Under the pieces are notes generated by a model that worked only from the letters and a program-made list of their open reading frames with translations, was not told the DNA's origin and did no database searches. This document shows, in pieces, positions 54,291-64,000 of a stretch of 64,000 nt of DNA (the stretch's first letter is position 1; each line of letters starts with the position of its first letter). Source of the DNA: Zygnema cylindricum. Taxonomy: Eukaryota; Streptophyta; Zygnematophyceae; Zygnematales; Zygnemataceae. The position numbers and the translations under genes are program-made. The stretch lies in the NCBI GenBank assembly GCA_037447655.1, contig JBBHKE010002910.1, positions 123,718-187,717 of the forward strand, read 5' to 3'.

Positions 54291-54664
54291 ACAGGAAAAG
54301 TAAGTTGCTCACATGGTAACTAAGCTGTCTCATCCTAATGAGCCTCAATCATACTCAAAGGTAGTGAAGAGTTCAGAGAAAGACAGATGGGTTAGAGCCA
54401 TAAATGATGAGATGGCCTCCATCATGGAAGCAAATACTTGGGAGATGGTGGATTGTCTTCCATACATAAAATCGATTGGGTGCAAATGGGTGTTTAAACT
54501 AAAATTAAACCTAGATAATACCATTTAGAGATACAAGGCTCGGTTGGTAGCAAAGGGGTTCACTCACAAAGAGGGGATAGATTATGAGGAGACTTTTGCT
54601 CCTGTGGTTCGGTTCCCACCAGTAAGAATTCTCTAGAGTCTAGCGGCAACGGAAGACATAAAAA
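54291..54664 (+). pseudogene. J reverse transcriptase, N-terminal part only
   Basis: [14 protein letters not shown], a TAG, then [23 protein letters not shown] and [10 protein letters not shown] before the LTR of H begins. The catalytic motifs are absent from this window. Confidence 0.85.
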
Positions 54665-55716
54665 TGTAGAAATTAATGGTTATTTATAGTATTTTCTAGA
54701 TCTAAAATGAAAGACCGAAAAGAAGCCGAGGCAGTCTGTTTTTAACTCCTCTCTTCAACTCCCACACTTGTTGCAATCACTGAAAGTTGAAGAGGAAGCT
54801 AGAGCCATGGCTGCCTATGCTGCTTAAAAGATAAAGAGACAGGTGGTAGATTTGGTAGATTCACCAAAATATACTTGACAAACACAGGATTTGATCCTGG
54901 TACCTGCCGTCCATCAAGTGTGAAATAGACGGTAGCTTTATCCTATAGTCTAATATCCTTGCTGAGACATATAGGGTTTGACAAATAGATAAACTATGAA
55001 GCGTGAACTAATTCATTTAACTGTAACTAAAGACATTGCGCATAGATACACGTTTGTAAAGTACGGAGTATGGTATGGTTCTGAAACAGATAGCGTGCAT
55101 TTTGTTTTGGTAGCAAAACAAATATCCCGCAACGATTTATGATGGCTGCGATTAAAACCAGTTTTCGATCGGACAGCTGCGAAGGATGCCGAGATCGCGG
55201 AATAGGATTTTGGCGGTTTTCGGTCACCACCACATTGATTGACACGTGGCACGACCACATTGGATTACACCATCTGCATGGATTATAGGAACGAATCAAG
55301 ATATGACATATATCAACTGGTTGGCCATGTCGTACAATGGCCGTACACAAAGTACACTGGCACAAGTACCTTTGTGTAAGACACAATATTTTGATTGGTG
55401 CTATACTTTAGTAGATAGAGTTTTAAAGAGAGATAGGACTTAGAAAAAATTGGTAGATAGGACCCTCTCTCCCAGAGAGCCTCTGTACAAAAGGTCAACT
55501 TTGACCCTCCATAAGTTATTGCTCAGGGGAGCAAATTCATAGATTCTTTTTGCTATCGACTCAGGGGAGTCTTGCTTTTATGGAGGTGGAGGTGGTTAGA
55601 GTTTTTGTCTGCTAGGGTGGCCGTTATTTTTGTTGGAACTCAAAGGGGTCAGGATTATCCTAGAGGCTTTGTGTGAGCTGCTTACTCTGAGGGCCAATAG
55701 AGGTCTCAAAATTGCA
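54665..55716 (+). repeat. 5' LTR of H
   Basis: TGTAGAAATTAATGG to AAAATTGCA. Has the palindrome at 55342-55379. The LTR-encoded gag ATG is mutated to ATA. Confidence 0.92.
54866..54953 (-). other. tRNA-like module in H LTR
   Basis: A-box-like TAGACTATAGGATAAAGCTA, B-box AGGATCAAATCC near 54887, TTTT (minus strand) at 54866-54869. Confidence 0.65.
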
Positions 55717-55731
55717 GGTTATGGGCCCACC
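55717..55731 (+). other. Primer binding site of H
   Basis: GGTTATGGGCCCACC, exact complement of the plant tRNA-iMet anticodon arm. Confidence 0.92.
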
Positions 55732-56620
55732 CACTAGGGTGCCCATCTTTAATGGAACTGGTTTCATATACTGGGAGAGTATATTTGTAGGAGCTCTATG
55801 TGAGAAAAGGTTTTGGGGAAAAGTGAGTGGACGGTTGAGGCGTCCATCCAATCTTGGCATTCCTCTAGGGTTTGGAGGAAGCATATTCACCAAAGATGCA
55901 GATCCATCTCCAACGGAGGAGACAAAAGAAGAGGAGGTGGTGGACAAAGAAAAGGAGAAAGAGACGATCACTGCGATAGCAACCGGTTCCGCATTCATGT
56001 CACCTATTCCAAGGATTGAGGAGAATGATACTGATACCTGGGACAACAACAATATGGCGCCAAAACACTTCATTCTCCGCCATCTTACTCTAAGGCTTGC
56101 ATCTCCTCGTTTGTAGGTAGAGAGGGCATCCAATCTTTGGGTGGCTCTCATAGAGATGTATCGAAATGGTATGATTCAGCAATAGCGGTTCGTTGAACAG
56201 AAAATTAACGCATATGTATATAAGGGGGGAAAGGTGTTTGATTTTTGTAATAAGCTTGCAACACTTTTCATAGAGCTAGAGAGTGCTGGACAGGTTGAAA
56301 CTGAAAGATGAAGGTTAAGTGCTTGCTTATAAAGTTACTAGATGAGTTCGAGAACATAGCCAACCGTGTGCAGGACTTGCCAGACTCAAGGTGGATATGG
56401 AATTCAATGGTACGGATAATTCTTGTTCGGGAGAACACGATTGAGAACCGAACGGGAGGAAAGAGTGGGCAAGCCTTGGCAGCTGAACCGACTGGACGAA
56501 CAACGATTATAGGAAACCGGCTGGAAATTATCGAGGGGGGGGTAGAAAAATAAGACAGAGGAGTTTAGACGAAGGGCTCTGAAGGGTTTCTGTCATTTTT
56601 GTAAGAAACAAGGGCACTAT
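55717..56620 (+). pseudogene. H gag
   Basis: Open from the LTR to about 56116 with FNGTGFIYWESIFVGALCEKRFW near 55750. A TAG stands at 56114-56116. A further TAG near 56185 replaces Gln in a Gln run. The frame is lost near 56310. The zinc knuckle CHFCKKQGHYMAEC near 56592 is intact. Confidence 0.85.
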
Positions 56621-57450
56621 ATGGCGGAGTGCATTAAGCTAATTGAATTTCGGTTAAAGCAGGGGCAGATCTGTGGACCGCTAAGAGGAAAGAAAAAGGC
56701 TCTTGTGACTCAGGTACACGAGGAGGAATCCAAGGACGATGACAGTGAGCTCTTGCTGGATCAGGAGTTGGAGGCAAATACCGAGGTTGATAGTCCTCGA
56801 AAGTATAAGTGTGCTTTTGCAGGTTTGAAAAGTGAAGGAGGTTAGATTGTGGATTCCGATGCCTCCATGCACATGTATAAGGATAAACACCGGTTCACTT
56901 ATATGAGAAAGATTCCCACCGTAGAGATAGAGTATGGGGATGGGAGGGTAGTCACTACTACTATGGTAGGATCGGTAGATCTGAAAGTCTTAGTGGAGGG
57001 AACGACATCCATAGTGACATTCTCTGATGTGTTGTTTATTCCAGAGCTAAACAAAAACCTTTTCTCAACGTCTGTGTTAGATGATAAGGGTTTTGAGACT
57101 ATCACTAGGAAGGGAACCTTTACTGTTAGCTTTGTGGAGGAAGTTTATTTCAATGCTGAAAAAGGTAACCAAGGGATGTTTAGGTTGATTTTAAGAAATG
57201 AAAAGATAAAAAAAAATCTATGCTGGTGTTCATGATATTATGATGTGGCATAAGAGGCTTGGACATGTGCATTTAGATAAGTTGAAAGAAATGAAAAGGA
57301 TGGGAATAGTGGAAGGAATTCAGTTCAGAGAAAGTGAAAACCTAAGTGACTGTAGTGTTTGTGCTCAAGGTAAAGCACACCGATTACCCTTCCCAAAGGA
57401 AGCCACTTATAAAGGGTAAAAAATGTTAGACTTGGTACACATTAATATTT
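56621..57450 (+). pseudogene. H protease, pre-integrase and integrase start
   Basis: A TAG replaces Trp just before IVDSDASMHMY (near 56844), where Gly and Cys of the usual motif are also changed. The preintegrase domain continues to WHKRLGHVHLDKLKEM and CSVCAQGKAH. A TAA near 57418 replaces Glu. It ends at a truncation point. Confidence 0.85.
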
Positions 57451-58440
57451 TTACCGATTCGATTTTGTTAGTTTGATAATAGTTCGAAATCGATACTGTT
57501 CGATTTAATCTATTTTAACAAACTCTCTTAGTTGTAGTTCAATTAGTCCCAATTAGTACTAATTTTCAAATCTTGTACAAAATATACTGTATATATGGTA
57601 TCATGAAGTAAAAAGGTATAGTACACCGTGAATCGCTATTAGGGTTAATGTCTTTTTCGTCTCTGAAAACATGATATCTCCGTACACACTTGTCATATTT
57701 TGGATCAGAGGCTTACAATAGAAAAGTAAGATTCTCAACTTTTGATTGGCGGTGTGGAATTGAAAATCAGACAGGTGTGTACGGAGTAAAGATGTTTTAA
57801 CTGGCGAAAAAGTGATTAAACGTAAGAGGAATATACGGTATATATACTGTATACACTGTTACACTGTTATTAGCGATAACTGGCCACCGTTATTAGCGTT
57901 AATAATAATGAACCATATTCCAGTTCAGTTGAGTTGCGTGAGCAGTTGAGTTGCATGAGGAGTTGTTACAATACTGTTTAAGCGAGTGGACTTAAACATG
58001 TCACGTCCCTTGGCACTAAATTAGTATTATATGTTTTTCTTTCAAACTAAAAACCGACTTTAAAATTTTAAACAAACCATTTGGTTTTTTCCAAACCTAA
58101 ACCTAAACCTAAACCGAACTAACCTCTCGCTATAAAAACTAAACAATTATGTGATTTTTTTATTTTTTTTTACCTTTTGCTATAAACCTTCGTCACCGCT
58201 CTTCATTTTCCGATATGAGTACACTGCAAAAAACTCATTATTGCTTTTTGTGAAAAGCCTGGGTATGTTTTACCCTTCCTGGCCACACTATTTAAGAATC
58301 GAATTCCTCATTTAATTTTTTTTTCTCATTTAAACACATTCTCAATTTTTGTTACAAAATAATTTTCGGTAGCTTTATAACCCTAAAATAAATCTCTAGT
58401 TCAGTGCCTAATAGTAAGTGTTGTTTTTCTTCGCCACCTA
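57451..58440. other. AT-rich intergenic DNA with a MITE-like copy
   Basis: No gene seen. Contains the palindromic element at 57622-57840 and a short (CCTAAA)n run at 58093-58124. Confidence 0.5.
57622..57840. mobile_element. Palindromic MITE-like element, copy 1
   Basis: Starts TACACCGTGAATCGCTATTA; inner arms CGTACACACTTGTC (about 57680) and GACAGGTGTGTACGG (about 57770) are inverted. Related to the copies at 61475 and 61736. The right end is degraded. Confidence 0.65.
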
Positions 58441-60533
58441 TATCTCTCCCTCTCCCCCCCACTCTCCCCCTTTCTCCCCTCTCCCCCCCTCTTTCCCCCT
58501 CTCTCCCTCTCATTCCCTATCTTCCCCCCTCACTCCCCCTCTTTTCCCCTTTCCCCCCCCTCTATCCCTCTCTCTCCCCCTCTCTCCCCCTCTCTCCTCT
58601 CTCCCCTCTCTCCCTCTCTCCCTTTCTCTCCCTCTCTCTCCCCCTCTCCCCATTCTCCCCCTCTCTCCCCTTCTCTCCCTCTCTCTCCCCCTCTTTCCCC
58701 CTCAACCCCCCTTACTCCCCCTCTCTTTCCCTTTCCCCCGCTCTCTCCCTCTCTCTCTCCCTCTCTCCCCCTCTCTCCTCCTCTCTCCCCTCTCCCCCTC
58801 TCTCCCCTTCTCTCCCTCTCTCTCCCCCTCTCCCCCCTCTCCCCCTCTCTCCTCTCCTCTCCCTCTCTCTCCCCCTCTTTCCGCCTCTACCCCCCTCACT
58901 CCCCCTCTCTTCCCCTTTCCCCCCTCTCCCCCTCTCTCTCCCCCTCTCTCCCCCTATCTCCTCCTCTCTCCCCTCTCCCTCACTCTCCCCATCTCTCCCT
59001 CTCTCTTCCCCTCTCCCCCCTCTCCCCCTCTCTCCCCTTCTCTCCCTCTCTCTCCCCCACTCTCCCCCTCTCTCCCCTTTCCACCTCTCCCTCCCACTCT
59101 CTCCCTCTCTCTTCCCCTCTCTCCCCCTCTCTCCCTCTCTTTCCCCCTCTCTCACTCACTTTCCCCCTCTCTTCCCCCTCTCTGCTCCTCTCTCCCTCTC
59201 TCTCCCTCTCTCTCCTTCTCTTTCCCCCTCTCTCACTCTCTCTCCCCCTCTCTCCCCCTCACCCCCCCTCACTCCCCCTCTCTTCCCCTTCCCCCCCTCC
59301 CTCCCTCTCTCTCACTCTCTTTCCCCCTCTCACCCCTCTCCCCCCCTCTCCCCTCTCTTTCCCCCTCTTTCCCCCTCTCTCCCGCTCTCTCCCCCTCACT
59401 CCCCCCTCTCTCCCCCTCTCCCCCCTCTCCCCCCCTCTCCCCTTCTCTCCCTCTCTCTCCCCCTCTCTCCCTCTCTCTCCATCTCTCTCCCCTCTCTCCC
59501 TCTCTCTCCCCCTCTCTCCCCTTCTCTCCCCCTCACCCCCTTTCACTCCCCCTCTCTTCCCCTTCCCCTCCCTCCCCCCCTCTCTCCCCCTCTCTCCCCC
59601 TCACTCCCCCTCTCTCCCCCTCACCCCCCCTCACTCCCCCTCTCTTCCCTTTTCGCCCTCTTCCTCCCTCTCTCTCCCTCTCTCTCCCCCTCTCTCCCTC
59701 TATCTCCTCTCTCTCCATCTCTCCCTCTCTCTCCCCCTCTCTCCCTTTCTCCCCCTTCCTCCCTCTATCTCCTTCTCTCTCCCCCTCTCTCCCTCTCTCT
59801 CCTTCTCTCTCCCCCTCTCTCCCTCTCTCCCCCCCTCTCTCCCCCTCTCTCCCCCCTCACCCCCCCTCACTCCCCCTCTCTTCCCCTTTCCCCCTCTTCC
59901 TCCCTATCTCTCTCACTCTTTTCCTTAGTCTCCCCCACTCCCACCCTCTTTCCCCCTCTCCCCATTCCCCCCCTCTCTCCCCTTCTCTTCCTCTCTCTCC
60001 CCCCCTCTCCCTTTCTCTCCCCTTCTCTCCCCCTTTCTCCCCCTCACCCCCCCTCACTCCCCCTCTCTTCCCCTCTCTCCTCTCTCCTTCTCTCTCCGCC
60101 TCTCTTACCCTCTCCCCCCCTCTCTCCCTCTCTCTCCCCCTCTCTCCCTTCCTCCCCCCCTCTTTCCCCCTCACCCCTCTTCACACTTATCTTCCCCTTT
60201 CCCCCCCTCCCTCCCTCTTCCGCCCTCTCTCTCCCCCTCTCTCCCCCTCTTTCCCCCTCTCTCCACCTCTCCCCCCCTCTCTCCCACTCTCCCCCCCTCT
60301 CCCCCTCTCTCCCCTTCTCTCCCTCTTTCTTCCCCTCTCTCCCCCTCTCTCCCCCTCTCTCCTCACCGCCCCTCACTCCCCCTTCCCCCCCTCCCTCCCT
60401 CTTTCTCCCTCTTTCTTCCTCTTTCTCCCTCTCTCTCTCTTCTCTCCCTCTTTCTCCCTCTTTCTCCCTCTCTCTCTCTTCTCTCCCTCTCTCTCTCTTC
60501 TCTCCCATCATGTTTCTCTTCTTCTTATATCAT
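58441..60533. repeat. CT-rich satellite (2.1 kb) with irregular higher-order units
   Basis: Almost only C and T, built from CTCTCTCCCC-type blocks. A marker, CTCACTCCCCCTCTCTTCC with variants, recurs near 58711, 58895, 59269, 59542, 59630, 59867, 60053, 60181 and 60372. Several spacings are near 184-187 bp or a multiple. Open frames over 700 codons on the plus strand and Arg/Glu/Gly frames on the minus strand are by-products of the missing A and G; they are not genes. Confidence 0.93.
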
Positions 60534-61474
60534 CTTCCCCCCCTCTTCCCTGGGGTTTAGGGTATTTCACGGTATATATGGGTATTCTAAGAAGTCGAGG
60601 AAATTTCAAAGTTTATTTGCGGTTTTAAACGTTTTTTCTTCCTCTCTCTTTCTCTCTCTTCCGTTTAGTTCTGTTCTGTTATTGTTTTTATTCGATGGAG
60701 ATTTTTTTTCCACTATCGGTAATCGAACCACAAATGTTCAGTATTGGATGAAGTCCATTTTTTTTTCTTTTTTTATGATATATATATATATATATTTTTT
60801 TTCATTTATTTATTTATTGTTATTTTATTAATTCTATGATCCCTAATGGGTATTGAAATCGATGACTTAATATTCAAAAAAGAATTCGACAAAGAAATTT
60901 TGACAAAAAAAAGTGACAAATTTTTATTTAACCAAAATACGTGACAAAAAAAAGTGACAAAAAAAGGTAACAAAACGGTTAATAATTGATTTTCGAAAAA
61001 ACTTTGAAATCCACAAATCGTCAACATCAATAAAAAACTTTGCAAAAATTAAAAAATGAAAAATATTGAAAAAATATAAGTAAAAAAAGAAATCTAATAG
61101 AAAGACATCGTTACTACGCCGAACAGTTCATCACCGATTAATATCTTTCTTATTTTTTATTAATTCTTTTATTTCTTTTATTTGTTTCTTTTATTTTATA
61201 GTTAATTACTCGCTCTTTCTCCCCCTTTCCCTCTCTAAAACTTTGGGAAATATATAGGGAAAGTGGGAGAAATGCATACGTCACAGGTAACAAAATTTGA
61301 GGTAGTTTAAACGTTTTAATTCAAGAAAAAACACGATTATATTGTCGACGGGGGAGAAAGGAGAGTTTAGAAAGGAGGACAGAAAAGCGACGAGGTACAA
61401 GACAAAAAAAAATGACGAGATGTGATGTTGAGTTTTTTAAGGTTTTTTAAACATGTTGACCCCTTCCCAACTGC
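60534..61474. other. AT-rich DNA with T-runs and (TA)n
   Basis: (TA)n at about 60779-60795, a long T-run nearby and repeated GTGACAAAAAAA motifs near 60905-60970. No gene recognised. Confidence 0.55.
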
Positions 61475-61690
61475 TACATCGCTAATCGTTATTAGTGTTT
61501 AAGTTTTTTTTCGCCACTTAAAACATCTTTTCTTTGTGCACACTTGTCGGATTGTAAGTCAAATACCTCCAATAGGAAGGTGAGAATCCTGCCTTCCCGT
61601 AGCAACCATCAAATTGACAATTCGATAAGTGTGCATAAAGAAAAGACATTCGCATGGCGAAAAAAAACACTCATCACAATTAAAGGTGTA
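61475..61690. mobile_element. Palindromic MITE-like element, copy 2
   Basis: Starts TACATCGCTAATC and ends AAAGGTGTA; arms such as TTCGCCACTT and GCACACTTGTCGG are matched inversely by AAGTGTGC and GGCGAAAA on the right. No coding capacity. Confidence 0.75.
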
Positions 61691-61735
61691 GCTTTAGCGC
61701 TTTCTTGTTACCAAGTTGCTTTGACAGTAGGCTGG

Positions 61736-61955
61736 TACACCGGATATCGCTATTAGTGTTAATGTTTTTTCTGCCACTTACAACATCTTTTCTCTGTGTA
61801 CACTTGTTGGATTTCACATGGAGACCACCAATTAGAAGGTGAAAATCTTGGATTTCAATCGCGACCGTCCGATCCATAATCCGACAAGTGTGTACTTAGA
61901 AAACATGTTGTAAGTGGCGAATAAAACATTAACACTAATAGCAATACATGGTGTA
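61736..61955. mobile_element. Palindromic MITE-like element, copy 3 (best preserved)
   Basis: Terminal inverted repeats TACACCGGATATCGCTATTA and its near complement ending GCAATACATGGTGTA, extending about 75 bp inward (GCCACTTACAACAT against ATGTTGTAAGTGGC). Total 220 bp, about 45 bp after copy 2. Confidence 0.82.
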
Positions 61956-62631
61956 GTATCGTTCATCGGATTCCCAGGTTGGGAATTCACCGCTCCCACC
62001 AACAAGTCATTTTGTGTTGAGATCTCATTTAGTTTGATAGTTTTACACAGTCATATAAGCCAGTGACCACCCAACTTATAAACATATGACATCTAGCACA
62101 ATGAAACTTAGCCTGTACCAACCACTAAGTAGATAGCATTGGGAGAAGCATAGAAACAACCCAACTTATAAACATATGACATCTAACACAATGAAACTTA
62201 GCCTGTACTAACCACTAAGTAGATAGCATTGGGAGAAGCATAGAAACAAACCAATAGATTGGACAGGTTTACGCAGCTTAAGGAATGTAGTTATAGTCAA
62301 GGGGCCACAAGGCGTAAGCCGAAGTGAGCCGCGATTGGAATACAAGTTGTTCCTACGAACTATCTTTAATATTAAAGTTTACGGGCTGACTTTATTAAAA
62401 AGCGCGATGGTAAACCATTTGAGTCCATGGGAACAAAAGAGAAGTAGCACGGCAAAAACTGAAAAACTACATGTTGGGGGAAAAAACAAAAACAATAAGC
62501 AAGGCAAAAGCAACGAAAACACGAAATGACAGCTAGTAGACGGAAAACACCCAAAAAAGCAAAAAGCAACAAACGAAACACCAAAAGAAAGAGCTAACAC
62601 CTAACAACAAAACCCCAACATAACTAAAAAT
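61956..62631. other. Intergenic DNA with a 90-bp tandem duplication
   Basis: Apart from the duplication nothing is recognised. Part of it is probably the 3' untranslated end of the LINE-like element to the right. Confidence 0.45.
62071..62250. repeat. Tandem duplication, 2 x 90 bp
   Basis: 62071-62160 and 62161-62250 differ at only a few positions (for example TCTAGCAC and TCTAACAC), so the duplication is recent. Confidence 0.95.
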
Positions 62632-64000
62632 CTACGCAAAGCAACCACGTAAGTACCCGAACCCCGGAGGAGCACGAGGAGGGAGTTCCAGGACACGTCG
62701 ACGATCCATAGCCGCAATAGATGATCCAAGTAGGATAGAAGCCTGCACTCGCTCAAGGGCCACTAATAAACGTTGACGGTAAAAGGAAGTAAGTACTGAA
62801 ACTGAAAGGCTCCTAGGTCCCCGCCACGCAAACGAACGCCGACCACAAGCGCGGAGAAACTCGTCCAAAGCCACACCCAAACAACCAAATATCTCCACCG
62901 CCATCGGAATGAAACCATCTATAGCATCGCGATGGGCATAATCACGCTCCTTCCTCCTAGCCGCATCGCGTGCGGCCACGCCCACATGTCGAGCTGCCCG
63001 ACTGACAACAGTATCAGAAGTAGGGTTTGCCAAAACAGCGTCACCAAATGTACGACGCGCACTATCAAGTAATACAATGTCAATCCGAAAGAAAAATAAT
63101 GTGGGAAACTTCCCGACGGACAGAATATCCTCCCTCAGAGGCGATAGTAGCAATGGTGTTGAATCGTGTCTTGTGTTTGAATCAACTCGCCTCCGTGGGA
63201 GCAACGAAGCAAATGAATGCCGTCGGGATCCAGATCGTGGTCACAAGAGCAAACAAGAGAGCGAAGCAAAGGTGGGTGAGGGAGGCCAAGCCGAAACCTA
63301 AGGGCTCTGGTGAATTGAGCCGGGGTGAATCGGAGGGTAGATAAGATAGGAATAGCCAATAGCCAAGCTCCAGAACCAAGTCCGCCACAGGAAAGAAAGC
63401 GTGCACGCGAAGTATCAAAAGAAAGCGCCTCGAGAAGCTCGGACTTAATAGCGGCGACAACCTTATCAGAAATGGATTCCTGAACACGTGCAAGTGATGT
63501 CGAAACAAGAGTGGAAAGAACTGGCATATCCGCGATAGCAGCAGGAGTAAGAGAACGAGATGCATCGAGAAGGGACCGCTAGAAGGCGAGCACACTGTTC
63601 GAAACTCGGGGTACAACAGTAGCAACGAGAGACAATAGTAGAGGTAACAAGGCACCAACTTCCCAAATAGGCAGCTATAGCAACACGGGTTGTCGAAAGT
63701 AAACCCAAACCACCTGCAAAGACTGGAAGACTGGCCTGAATACGAGCTGCAGGCCCAGACTCACGATCAAAAGCCCCACGACCTAACAAAGTATGAGAGA
63801 CGTCCATGAGCCGATCGTCAAATGTAGAAAGGGACGACAAAAAAGTAGGAGTGGGAGAAGAAGTACGGGTAAGGTAGGAGGGGCGATGGGGGAAATACCG
63901 GGTTAAAAGAGTAAAAGCCACTTAGGGATCAAAAAGGTTAGAAAGGTCATCCACATGGGACAAATCTATCTTAAGAGCAGAATCAAGAAATTGATTCTGC
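62632..64000 (-). pseudogene. Non-LTR (LINE-like) retrotransposon, C-terminal part of the RT protein
   Basis: On the minus strand, from the window edge: a block with QASLPVFAGGLGLLSTTRVA near 63700 (after the RT palm/thumb in such proteins), RARFLSCGGLGSGAWLLAIP near 63385, FRLGLPHPP, a CxC...H...C zinc-binding motif (CSCDHDLDPDGIHLLRC) near 63230, and a C-terminal domain with RIDIVLLDSA, RKERDY and FIPMAVEIFG. The last resembles the restriction-like or accessory endonuclease region of some LINEs. Frame changes near 63600 and 63180 break it. The TAG at 62632-62634 is the natural end. The upstream RT lies outside the window. Confidence 0.7.

Larger units (their letters stand above)
48165..54664 (+). 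mobile_element. Copia element J (family C), interrupted by E2 and H
   Basis: Interior begins with a gag piece (48165-48263), resumes after E2 at 52430, and runs through protease and integrase to the RT start, where H begins at 54665. The gag N-terminal half and primer site are deleted. Confidence 0.88.
54665..57450 (+). mobile_element. Copia element H (family D), 3'-truncated
   Basis: Complete 5' LTR, exact primer site, gag, protease and preintegrase, ending in the integrase start at HINI near 57448, where unrelated sequence begins. The rest of pol and the 3' LTR are missing. It is inserted in J RT in the same orientation. Confidence 0.9.

Noticed and set aside
58093-58124. CCTAAA repeats as an interstitial telomere
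   Set aside because: Only about four units of a 6-mer that is not the usual plant CCCTAAA repeat. Too short to claim.
58702-60511. Arg/Glu/Gly-rich minus-strand frames in the same tract
   Set aside because: They are the complement of the same simple repeat and have no start context, splice sites or domain.
58404-60628. Two overlapping open frames of 718 and 736 codons in the CT tract
   Set aside because: The sequence is almost only C and T, so no stop codon can form. The products are Ser/Pro/Leu monotony in two frames at once; this is a satellite, not a gene.
1-64000. CRISPR arrays, prophage, operons or rRNA genes
   Set aside because: None seen. The repeats are LTRs, satellites and foldbacks of a eukaryotic genome.

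Overview
This is a transposon-dense eukaryotic nuclear window. The host probably belongs to the green lineage (land plant, charophyte or green alga), but the species cannot be fixed. The lineage inference rests on retrotransposon primer sites. Elements A and F carry a site complementary to the 3' end of a plant-type initiator tRNA-Met. Families C, D and E carry a 15-nt site complementary to the anticodon arm of the same tRNA. Spliceosomal GT-AG introns are present. There are no CRISPR arrays, bacterial operons or rRNA genes.

Layout. 1-2095: low-complexity DNA and a large imperfect foldback. 2096-8075: Copia element A (plus strand), decayed by frameshifts. 8076-9570: intergenic DNA with a perfect 19-bp hairpin. 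9571-17844: a host gene of at least four exons whose reading phase can be followed across three introns. It encodes a galactose-binding-like beta-sandwich domain. A second, divergent Copia element B (12307-17323) lies just after its fourth recognised exon. 17845-21985: unassigned DNA with an old Copia RNase H remnant.

21986-57450 is a nest of three related Copia families, called C, D and E here. C1 (minus) abuts a 5'-truncated D1 (plus). D1 and E lie at a Ty3-like LTR end (F). E (plus) has its 5' LTR split by a compound D2-D3 array (minus) flanked by GACTT/GACTC. G is a solo LTR with a perfect GGGAG target duplication. E2 is a complete non-autonomous element with a perfect CTTCA duplication, inside the gag of J (family C, plus). 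H (family D) interrupts the RT of J. 57451-62630 holds three palindromic MITE-like copies, a 2.1-kb CT-rich satellite and a 90-bp tandem duplication. 62632-64000 is the C-terminal end of a non-LTR retrotransposon (minus).

Main discovery candidate: all twelve full-length LTRs of families C, D and E carry, at about the same place in U3 and always antisense to the element, a tRNA-like module. It has an A-box-like block, a B-box in a T-arm-like hairpin and, in ten of twelve, a run of four or more T just downstream. It looks like an embedded antisense Pol III unit, comparable in idea to the 5S sequence in Cassandra LTRs. In families D and E the gag ATG lies inside the LTR and gag reads through the primer site. 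E and E2 form a non-autonomous group that keeps gag plus a compressed RT-tail/RNase H-like ORF.
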